The position numbers were made by a program, and so were the translations under genes. From Christensenella sp. UBA3792 (GTDB taxonomy: Bacteria; Bacillota; Clostridia; Christensenellales; CAG-138), in the NCBI GenBank assembly GCA_002369195.1, contig DFEW01000066.1, positions 1-44,466 of the forward strand: a stretch of DNA of 44,466 nt. The letters run 5' to 3'. The notes under the pieces are model-generated. The model saw only the letters and a list, made by a program, of their open reading frames with translations, was not told the DNA's origin and searched no databases. Positions 1 to 6,048 of this stretch are shown here, piece by piece (positions within the stretch are counted from its first letter, which is position 1; every line of letters begins with the position of its first letter).

Positions 1-1
1 C

Positions 2-121
2 GCGCTGTACAGCCATCCGATGGTCTCCTGCACGCCGCATATCGGCGCAACAACCGTCGAAGCGCAGAAGCGTATCGGCGCAGAGATCGTAGACCTGATC
101 ACGAAGCAGTTCAATCTTTAA
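2..121 (+). CDS. C-terminal end of a D-isomer 2-hydroxyacid dehydrogenase, probably D-3-phosphoglycerate dehydrogenase (partial)
   Basis: Only the last 39 codons are inside the window; the reading frame begins at base 2 and ends with TAA at 119-121. The visible peptide contains CTPHIGATTVEAQKRIG, which matches the segment of the 2-hydroxyacid dehydrogenase family that carries the catalytic His (the TPHxG motif) and the helix following it. The TVEAQ continuation is typical of SerA-type phosphoglycerate dehydrogenases, which make 3-phosphohydroxypyruvate in serine synthesis. The protein ends shortly after this helix, so it would be the short form without an ACT domain. The family assignment is firm; the exact substrate is inferred from a short fragment. 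Confidence 0.72.
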   Translation, partial: ALYSHPMVSCTPHIGATTVEAQKRIGAEIVDLITKQFNL

Positions 122-131
122 GGAAAGCTAT

Positions 132-162
132 AAAAGGAGGTGCATGCAGCACCTCCTTTTTT
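132..162 (+). terminator. Rho-independent terminator after the dehydrogenase gene
   Basis: A perfect 12-bp stem (132-143 with 149-160, GGAGGTGC core) around a 5-base loop runs straight into a T run, 11 bases after the stop codon at 121. Confidence 0.88.
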
Positions 163-259
163 ATGCGGTTCATCATCTGATTACAAAGCAGTCTTTTGCC
201 GAAACAGTCTGTATTTCATAAACCGCTTTACTACGGCAAGGCGGTTATGGAATCTCCCC

Positions 260-290
260 TTGACTTTGACGTAACGTAATAGTTTATAAT
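260..290 (+). promoter_or_regulatory. Promoter of the MerR-family gene with a 19-bp spacer
   Basis: TTGACT at 260-265 and TATAAT at 285-290 are separated by 19 bp rather than the usual 17. Over-long spacers are the hallmark of promoters that MerR-family activators act on by twisting the DNA. The spacer contains TTGACGTAACGTAA (266-279), a partly symmetric sequence resembling operators of this family. Autoregulation by the downstream protein is inferred. The -10 element covers base 289, so a start codon at 289 is excluded. Confidence 0.72.
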
Positions 291-315
291 GGGTTTGCGA
301 GAGGAGATGAGGAAT

Positions 316-1044
316 ATGATGACCGTGCATGAGGTCAGCAGACTTTCGGGCGTTACGATTCGCGCGCTGCAGTATTACGACCGGATCGGACTGCTGCATC
401 CGACAGCGGTGACGGAGGCGGGATACCGGCTCTATGACAATGCGGCGCTTCTGATGCTGCAGCAGATTCTTCTGTTCCGGGAACTGGAGTTTCCGCTCGG
501 CGACATCAAAAACATTCTATACGATTCGAATTTCGACCGGGACCGTGCACTTGAACAGCAGATACGACTTTTGAAGCTCAAGCGAGAGCGGCTTGACCGG
601 ATCATCGATCTTGCACAACGGCAAAGGGACAAAGGAGGCGAAACCATGGATTTTTCAGCATTCGATTCCGAGCGGATCGAGCGATACGCAAAGGAAGCAA
701 AGGCGCAATGGGGCGAAACGAAGGAATACCGCGAATTTGAACAGAAAAAGCTGACGAAGGAACAGCAGCAGACCGCGGGAGAGGGACTGATCGCATTGTT
801 CAAAGACTTTGCCGCGGCAAAGGACGGCGCGCCGGATGCGCCGCAGGCACGGGCGGCGGTGCAGTCGCTGCAGTCGCACATCAGCGCGAACTTCTATCAT
901 TGCACGGACGACGTGCTCGAAGGTCTCGGCAAACTGTACGGCGCCGGCGGCGAATTTACCGCCAATATCGACGCGTACGCGGGCGAGGGAACGGCGGCGT
1001 TCGCCGCAAAAGCGATCGCGGCATACTGTGCCCAAAAGAAATAA
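316..1044 (+). CDS. MerR-family transcriptional regulator with TipAS-like C-terminal domain
   Basis: The N-terminal part has the MerR winged-helix signature: VHEVSRLSGVTIRALQYYD followed by GYRLYD, at about residues 4-40. A long coiled-coil dimerisation helix follows (about 75-115). The remaining ~125 residues resemble the all-alpha TipAS domain, which in TipA, Mta and SkgA relatives binds antibiotics or other ligands, and contain helices such as FYHCTDDVLEGLGKLY. I chose ATG 316 (or the adjacent 319), behind GAGGAGATGAGG; an in-frame ATG at 289 overlaps the -10 box and cannot be used. The gene is alone on its strand between two terminators. It probably controls its own promoter; no efflux pump or other target gene is adjacent. 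Ligand unknown. Confidence 0.85.
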   Translation: MMTVHEVSRLSGVTIRALQYYDRIGLLHPTAVTEAGYRLYDNAALLMLQQILLFRELEFPLGDIKNILYDSNFDRDRALEQQIRLLKLKRERLDRIIDLAQRQRDKGGETMDFSAFDSERIERYAKEAKAQWGETKEYREFEQKKLTKEQQQTAGEGLIALFKDFAAAKDGAPDAPQARAAVQSLQSHISANFYHCTDDVLEGLGKLYGAGGEFTANIDAYAGEGTAAFAAKAIAAYCAQKK

Positions 1045-1066
1045 CGCTCCCGAACGAGAGCGTTAT
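1041..1066 (-). terminator. Terminator-like hairpin between convergent genes
   Basis: A 9-bp perfect stem (1041-1049 with 1058-1066) overlaps the MerR stop codon. Read on the minus strand it is followed by TTCTTTT, so it best serves the MraY-like gene; on the plus strand there is no T run. Confidence 0.6.
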
Positions 1067-1075
1067 CGATAAACC

Positions 1076-2032
1076 TTACAGGGATGTGATGAACCAAACG
1101 ATCGAGCAGAGGATCTGGAAGATACTGAACCGGATCACAACCTGCGCGTCCGACCATCCGCGATTCTTGCGCACCTCGTCATGCAGCGGGGTGCGTATGT
1201 TTTTGAGAATGCCGATCTTCAAAAACCGCAGCAGGAACACCTTGATCAATCCCGTGATGCCGTCGAGCAGGAACACGGCGCACAGCAGCAGGAAGCAGAG
1301 CGGATGCCGCGATTTCATCGCAAGCAGCGCAAGCATCACACCGAGCGGACGCGAACCGGCGTCGCCCATCAGCTGACTGCTCGGACCCGCGTTGAACAGC
1401 AGATACGCGCACAGCACGGCGATGAACAGCACGCCGAAGCCGAGGTATTCGGTCTCGTACGAGGGACGGTAGATCAGAAGCATGCTCGCGATCGAAACGA
1501 TGCCGACCGAGCTCGACAGACTGTCCACGCCGTCGGTGCAGTTGGCGGCGTTGATGCTGACCCATACCAGCACGGTCGCAAGGATCGCGTACACGACCGG
1601 ATGCATCGAAACCTCATGCGTGCCGATCAGGATCGAGCTCGGATTGTTCAGCACGAACACGATCGCAACGCCGACGGAAAGCACGAAGTCGATAAGACCC
1701 TTCTTATAATCCGACCACGGAATCTTAGACGCGTCGTCGAGGTATCCGCTGAACATGACCGCGATGAGGATCAATGCGTAAAGCATGCTCTCAACGCGGA
1801 ACGGCAAAAAGAGCGCGATACACAGCGCGAAGCAGAACATCATTACGATGCCGACGCCGCGCGTCTTGCCGCGGCTCAGCTCGCCGTTGACGGCATTCTT
1901 GCGACCCTGATCAACGGGCAGAAAACGGAACCGCGCGCGCAGCGCAAACGCGGTCAGCACAAATGTAACGAGTGCATAAATCGCAAGAAGCTGCGGCTCT
2001 GCGAGCGCGCGAACAAACAGGGAATGCAGCAT
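1076..2032 (-). CDS. MraY-like polyprenyl-phosphate phospho-sugar transferase with atypical C-terminal motif
   Basis: This 318-residue polytopic membrane protein has the order of motifs of the MraY/WecA superfamily, which transfers a sugar-1-phosphate from a UDP-sugar to undecaprenyl phosphate. Visible motifs are the Asp pair in YLDDASK (D99, D100), NAANCTDGVDSL (162-172) and MGDAGSRPLG (222-231). In true MraY the last loop carries a His-rich PLHHHFE motif; here it reads TPLHDEVRKN (281-290) followed by RGWSDAQVV, so only the first His is kept. About ten membrane helices can be seen. The start at 2032 has an AAAGGT ribosome site and a good promoter at 2068-2096. It is either a divergent MraY or a paralogue making another lipid-linked sugar. 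The gene stands alone, without mur neighbours. Confidence 0.85.
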   Translation of the reverse strand: MLHSLFVRALAEPQLLAIYALVTFVLTAFALRARFRFLPVDQGRKNAVNGELSRGKTRGVGIVMMFCFALCIALFLPFRVESMLYALILIAVMFSGYLDDASKIPWSDYKKGLIDFVLSVGVAIVFVLNNPSSILIGTHEVSMHPVVYAILATVLVWVSINAANCTDGVDSLSSSVGIVSIASMLLIYRPSYETEYLGFGVLFIAVLCAYLLFNAGPSSQLMGDAGSRPLGVMLALLAMKSRHPLCFLLLCAVFLLDGITGLIKVFLLRFLKIGILKNIRTPLHDEVRKNRGWSDAQVVIRFSIFQILCSIVWFITSL

Positions 2033-2067
2033 ATGGTATTACCTTTCTCTATCCGGATATCGTATGC

Positions 2068-2096
2068 ATTATAGTGCAAATCGAGCCGCGTTTCAA
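2068..2096 (-). promoter_or_regulatory. Sigma-A type promoter of the MraY-like gene
   Basis: On the minus strand TTGAAA (2096-2091) and TATAAT (2073-2068) are spaced by 17 bp, and the start codon lies 36 bases downstream. The gene therefore has its own promoter rather than depending on readthrough from 2125-3255. Confidence 0.78.
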
Positions 2097-2124
2097 TATC
2101 CGATCGCGATCTTGTGCAGCGGAA

Positions 2125-3255
2125 TCATTCGGCGCCGCAGTCGGAGACAAACCGGAGGATCTCGTCAACGGGAAACCGCGCGACGGAAACGAAGCGGTTT
2201 TTGCCGAAGCAGCGCCATCGCGCAGCGGCATGAATAAAGCCCGCGGAAAGCGGCGTTTCGCGGATGATTCGCCCGTCTTCGCGAAGCGAAAACCAGAGCT
2301 GCGGCGACTGATCGGGATCGTATCCGTCCTGCACAAACCGGAAGCGCAACACCTCGGACGAGGGATAATCGGCGTTTGCGAACATCTCTGTCGTACAGGC
2401 AAAACAGCTCCGGACGCTCTGCGGAGTCTGATCCTCCGGCACCGTAACAAGCGCCGTGAATGCTTCAAAGCGATCGCGCGGCAGCTCCGTGCATACGCCG
2501 TTTTTCTCAACCAGCAGACGGTATTGATCCTGCTCTTCCGGATACGCAGGGGAAGGACATTGGATCGTCGCCGTCATATAATGCGCTTCATATAAAAGAT
2601 ACAGGTACGCAGTCTCTTCCGCCGTCAGCGGCTGTTCCGACCGGTACGGCACCTCGTCCGGCGCGGTTCGGATGACGGAACCGTCGGGATTGATCCAATA
2701 CGTACATACTTCATCGTCGATGTAATACGTCTTCCCGACGATGTCCCAATAGGAGGTGGAAGACAGACAAAGCGTACCCTTCCGTATCAGAAAGCGCGGC
2801 GTCTGTATACGGACTTCGGCGTTCGCGTCGGGCACAAACGTGCGGGAAAACAGCACGGCGCTCAACAGATTCCAATCCGCTTCGTCATCGATGCAGCGGC
2901 CGAGCGTGCAGTTGTCCCAGTCTCCGTCACGGTCGTAGGTCATCCAGACGCTGTAATCGCCGTCGAACCGCGCGGGGCTGTTCCTGCGATCGACGGTGCG
3001 CGTCGAAAGCCCGTCGAAGGCGACCGTCCACAGCCGTTCGCCGTCAAAATCGTTCGTCCCCGCATCGTACATAGACGTCGCAAAGACGCGTTCGTCCGTG
3101 CCGGAAGGCTCGTCGACGCGCGCGGCAGAACGGTACGGCATGCTCTCCGCGGGCGCATCGGTCGGCGCGGCGGGTTCCGGCGCGCGGGATGCGCATCCGA
3201 ACGCGCAAAAAAGAAGGAACGACGCCATGAGGAAAAAGCCTGTTTTGAGATGCAT
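2125..3255 (-). CDS. Putative lipoprotein of unknown function
   Basis: The protein is 376 residues if it starts at 3255, which is preceded at six bases by GAAGGA; an upstream extension would run into the neighbouring gene. It begins MHLKTGFFLMASFLLFCAFG and continues with CAS, a hydrophobic signal with a lipobox-like AFGC, followed by a Pro/Ala/Thr-rich linker. The rest is a mixed, Asp- and Tyr-rich globular domain, which I do not recognise. It lies 35 bp behind the threonine-synthase-like gene on the same strand with no terminator between, so the two are probably co-transcribed. It does not share the CQPTPE start of the lipoprotein family found elsewhere in this window. Expected location: outer face of the membrane. 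Confidence 0.75.
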   Translation of the reverse strand: MHLKTGFFLMASFLLFCAFGCASRAPEPAAPTDAPAESMPYRSAARVDEPSGTDERVFATSMYDAGTNDFDGERLWTVAFDGLSTRTVDRRNSPARFDGDYSVWMTYDRDGDWDNCTLGRCIDDEADWNLLSAVLFSRTFVPDANAEVRIQTPRFLIRKGTLCLSSTSYWDIVGKTYYIDDEVCTYWINPDGSVIRTAPDEVPYRSEQPLTAEETAYLYLLYEAHYMTATIQCPSPAYPEEQDQYRLLVEKNGVCTELPRDRFEAFTALVTVPEDQTPQSVRSCFACTTEMFANADYPSSEVLRFRFVQDGYDPDQSPQLWFSLREDGRIIRETPLSAGFIHAAARWRCFGKNRFVSVARFPVDEILRFVSDCGAE

Positions 3256-3290
3256 GTCCATTCCTTCTTTCCGATGAACCCGAATGCCGA

Positions 3291-4526
3291 TTATCGGATT
3301 CTTCCGCTTGCTTCGAGCGCGGCAAGGTCCGGTTCGCAAAGGAACGGCTCGCCTGCGGCTTTCAGCGCGTTGTTGACGTCTTTCAAGCCGCTGCCGGTGG
3401 AAATGACCGTAACGGTCTCGTCGGAACGGATCAGACCCTCTTTGACTGCGCGCACAACGCCGGCCGTAGCGGTGACGCCCGCGGGCTCGCCGAACACACC
3501 CTCGCTTCTGCCTAAAAGCCGCATCGCGGCGAGAATCTCATCGTCGGTCACGGCGATCCAGTGTCCGCCGCTGTTCTTGACCGCGCGCAGCGCCTTCTTC
3601 GGATTTCTCGGCACGCCGACGGCAATGGAGTCCGCAAGCGTGTTTTCGGGCGTCGGAACGAGGTCGCGATCGTTGTTCGCCGCATCGACGAACGGGCAGC
3701 AACCGGTGGACTGCACGCCGAGAATCTTCGGGATGCGGTCGATCATGCCCATCTCGAACAGATCATGGAAGCCGTTGTAGACACCGCCGATCGTGCAGCC
3801 ATCGCCGACGGATACCGCGACCCAGTCGGTCGGTTCCCAGTTCAGCTGCTCCGCGATTTCCAGAGCGACGGTTTTTTTGCCCTCGGTCAGGATCGGGTTG
3901 ATGCCCGCATTGCGGTTGTAGAAGCCCCACTTTTCGATGGCGGCCTTGGAAAGCTCAAAGGTCTGCCGATAGTCGCCCTTGACGGAAATGACGTTCGCGC
4001 CGAAGATCAAAAGCTGCGCAACCTTGCCCTTGGGGGCGCGCTCCGGCACGAAGATCACGGTTTTTAAGCCCATGCGCGCCGCGTTGCCCGCGCACGAGGA
4101 TGCCGCGTTGCCGGTGGAGGAGCAGCAGATCGTGTCGTAGCCGAGCTCGATCGCCTTTGCCACCGCCACGCCGCTCGCGCGGTCCTTTAACGACGCGGTC
4201 GGGTTGATGCCGTCGTCCTTGATATAGAGCTTCTTGAGCCCGAGCTCGCTGCCGAGCCGCAGACTCTCGTAGAGCGGCGTCCAGCCGATGCGCAGAAACT
4301 TCGAAAGCCCGTCGCCTTTCAGGGGCATCAACGCCTTATAGCGCCACATGCTGTTGTCGCGATCCGTTTTCAGTGTGTCGCGGTTCAGCTCTTTTTTGAC
4401 CTCGTCATAATCAAAGAGAATGTCCAGAATGCCCTTCTCGCCGCAGGCGGGGCAGGTCATCAGTTCCGGACCGTAGGGATATTCCTTGCCGCACAGCGTG
4501 CAGCGGTAACCGTATACGCGTTTCAT
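3291..4526 (-). CDS. Threonine-synthase-like PLP enzyme (fold type II)
   Basis: The 411-residue protein starts at ATG 4526 behind AGGAGT. Residues 9-32 form a zinc-ribbon (CTLCGKE and CPACGEKG). The PLP lysine lies in NPTASLKDRASG (K114), and the glycine loop that holds the PLP phosphate appears as VSVGDGCTIGG; SSTGNAASS is the substrate-side loop. This is the layout of bacterial threonine synthases, which convert O-phosphohomoserine to threonine, although the classical PTGSFKDRG reads PTASLKDRAS here. It is transcribed divergently from the ssnA-ygfK-xdhD operon. In enterobacterial versions of that cluster another fold-II PLP enzyme, diaminopropionate ammonia-lyase YgeX, is present, so this protein may act on a different amino acid. 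No homoserine-pathway genes are adjacent. Confidence 0.8.
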   Translation of the reverse strand: MKRVYGYRCTLCGKEYPYGPELMTCPACGEKGILDILFDYDEVKKELNRDTLKTDRDNSMWRYKALMPLKGDGLSKFLRIGWTPLYESLRLGSELGLKKLYIKDDGINPTASLKDRASGVAVAKAIELGYDTICCSSTGNAASSCAGNAARMGLKTVIFVPERAPKGKVAQLLIFGANVISVKGDYRQTFELSKAAIEKWGFYNRNAGINPILTEGKKTVALEIAEQLNWEPTDWVAVSVGDGCTIGGVYNGFHDLFEMGMIDRIPKILGVQSTGCCPFVDAANNDRDLVPTPENTLADSIAVGVPRNPKKALRAVKNSGGHWIAVTDDEILAAMRLLGRSEGVFGEPAGVTATAGVVRAVKEGLIRSDETVTVISTGSGLKDVNNALKAAGEPFLCEPDLAALEASGRIR

Positions 4527-4554
4527 ACCAAAACTCCTCTCGATTGCTGCTATC

Positions 4555-4583
4555 ATCATACACCGTCGCGCGCCGCTTTGCAA
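4555..4583 (-). promoter_or_regulatory. Promoter of the threonine-synthase-like gene
   Basis: Read on the minus strand, TTGCAA (4583-4578) and TATGAT (4560-4555) have a 17-bp spacer and end 28 bases before the start codon. Confidence 0.7.
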
Positions 4584-4642
4584 GACAATCCGACAAAAAT
4601 GCAGGCAGGCAAACGAAAAATTTGGTGCGATAAGAAAACCGC

Positions 4643-4671
4643 TTGCCTTTCCGTGCAAGAACATGTATAAT
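4643..4671 (+). promoter_or_regulatory. Promoter of the ssnA-ygfK-xdhD operon
   Basis: TTGCCT (4643-4648) and TATAAT (4666-4671) are separated by 17 bp, with GAGGAG at 4691-4696 before ATG 4708. It points away from the promoter at 4555-4583; about 60 bp separate the two -35 elements. Confidence 0.75.
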
Positions 4672-4707
4672 ATATTCATAAATATAAAGTGAGGAGAGTG
4701 TGGCTTT

Positions 4708-6036
4708 ATGATTCTGATCGGTAACGGCACGATGGTGACGCGCAACGGCGCGGAGTTCTTCGAAGACGGCGCGGTTGCCGTCGACGGACGGTACATCAAG
4801 GAGGTCGGTACGACGGCGGAACTGAAGGCAAAGTATCCGGATGCGGAGTGGATCGACGCGCACGGCGGCGTGATCATGCCCGGCCTTATCAATATGCACA
4901 ACCACATTTACAGCGCGTTTGCAAGAGGTCTGTCCATCCGCGGATACAATCCGCATAACTTCAACGATATCTTAGAGGGCATGTGGTGGAAGATCGACCG
5001 CTGTCTGACGAAAGAGAACGATTACTGGTCGGCAAAGGCGGTCTACGCGGACTGCATCAAGAACGGTGTGACGACCGTGTTCGACCATCACGCAAGCTTT
5101 TTCGACATCCCCGGCTCGCTCGACGAAATCAGCAAAGCGGCGCGCGAATTCGGCGTCCGCACCTCGCTCTGCTACGAGGTCTCCGACCGCGACGGCGAGG
5201 AGAAGCGCATGCAGTCGATCCTCGAAAACGAGCGCTTCATCAAGAAGACGGCGCAGGACGATTCCGACATGCAGAAGGGCATGATGGGTCTGCACGCAGC
5301 GTTCACGCTGTCCGACAAAACGCTCGAGGACTGCCTTGCACACGGCGGAAAGGAAGCGGGCTTCCACGTGCATTGCGCGGAAGGTCCCTCGGACGTGCAG
5401 GATTCGCTGCAAAAGTACGGCAAGCGCATCATCAACCGCTTTTACGACGCGGGCATTCTCGGCAACAAGACGCTCGCGATCCATTGCGTACACATCAACA
5501 AGGCGGAGATGGAGCTTTTGAAAGAAACCGATACCGCCGTCGTGCATAACCCTGAATCGAACATGGGCAACGCGGTCGGCTGCGGTCCGGTCATTCATAT
5601 GAAGAAGCTCGGTCTGCTGCTCGGTCTCGGCACCGACGGATACACGAACGATATGCTCGAAAGCTACAAGGTCGGCAACATCATCCATAAGCACAACCTC
5701 TGCGATCCGACCGTCGCGTGGGGCGAGATTCCGGAAATGCTCTTTACGGGCAACGCGCAGATCGCGGGCAGATATTTCAACGCGCCGCTCGGCGTGCTGA
5801 AGCCCGGCGCTTACGCGGACATCATCGTTACCGACTACGATCCGTTGACCCCGATGGACGGGAACAACATCAATTCGCATATCCTGTTCGGCATGAACGG
5901 CAGAAGCGTCGTCACGACGGTATGCAACGGCAAGGTCCTGATGAAGGATCGCGAACTGCTCGTCTGCGACGAGAAGGAACTCATGGCCAAGTGCCGCGAG
6001 AGCGCAAAGAAGCTCTGGGCGGCGGTCAACGCATAA
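4708..6036 (+). CDS. ssnA: SsnA-family amidohydrolase
   Basis: This is a 442-residue metal-dependent amidohydrolase of the cytosine-deaminase/chlorohydrolase type. Metal ligands are visible as MHNH (H64, H66), HVHCAE (middle of the protein), IHCVH and the GTDG Asp, and the N- and C-terminal beta-sandwich halves (GTMVTRNGAEF... and ADIIVTDYDPLTP) are complete. The WWKIDRCL segment and the following FDHHAS are characteristic of SsnA. SsnA genes are regularly found with ygfK and selenium-dependent molybdenum hydroxylases in purine-degrading enterobacteria and clostridia, exactly as here, so deamination or ring opening of a purine or related heterocycle is the likely reaction; the substrate is not shown by the sequence. 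It is first in the operon, 12 bp before ygfK. Confidence 0.88.
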   Translation: MILIGNGTMVTRNGAEFFEDGAVAVDGRYIKEVGTTAELKAKYPDAEWIDAHGGVIMPGLINMHNHIYSAFARGLSIRGYNPHNFNDILEGMWWKIDRCLTKENDYWSAKAVYADCIKNGVTTVFDHHASFFDIPGSLDEISKAAREFGVRTSLCYEVSDRDGEEKRMQSILENERFIKKTAQDDSDMQKGMMGLHAAFTLSDKTLEDCLAHGGKEAGFHVHCAEGPSDVQDSLQKYGKRIINRFYDAGILGNKTLAIHCVHINKAEMELLKETDTAVVHNPESNMGNAVGCGPVIHMKKLGLLLGLGTDGYTNDMLESYKVGNIIHKHNLCDPTVAWGEIPEMLFTGNAQIAGRYFNAPLGVLKPGAYADIIVTDYDPLTPMDGNNINSHILFGMNGRSVVTTVCNGKVLMKDRELLVCDEKELMAKCRESAKKLWAAVNA

Positions 6037-6048
6037 AGGAGGAAGACT

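Noticed and set aside
289..291. ATG 289 as start of the MerR gene
   Set aside because: It overlaps the TATAAT -10 element (285-290) and would not be transcribed.
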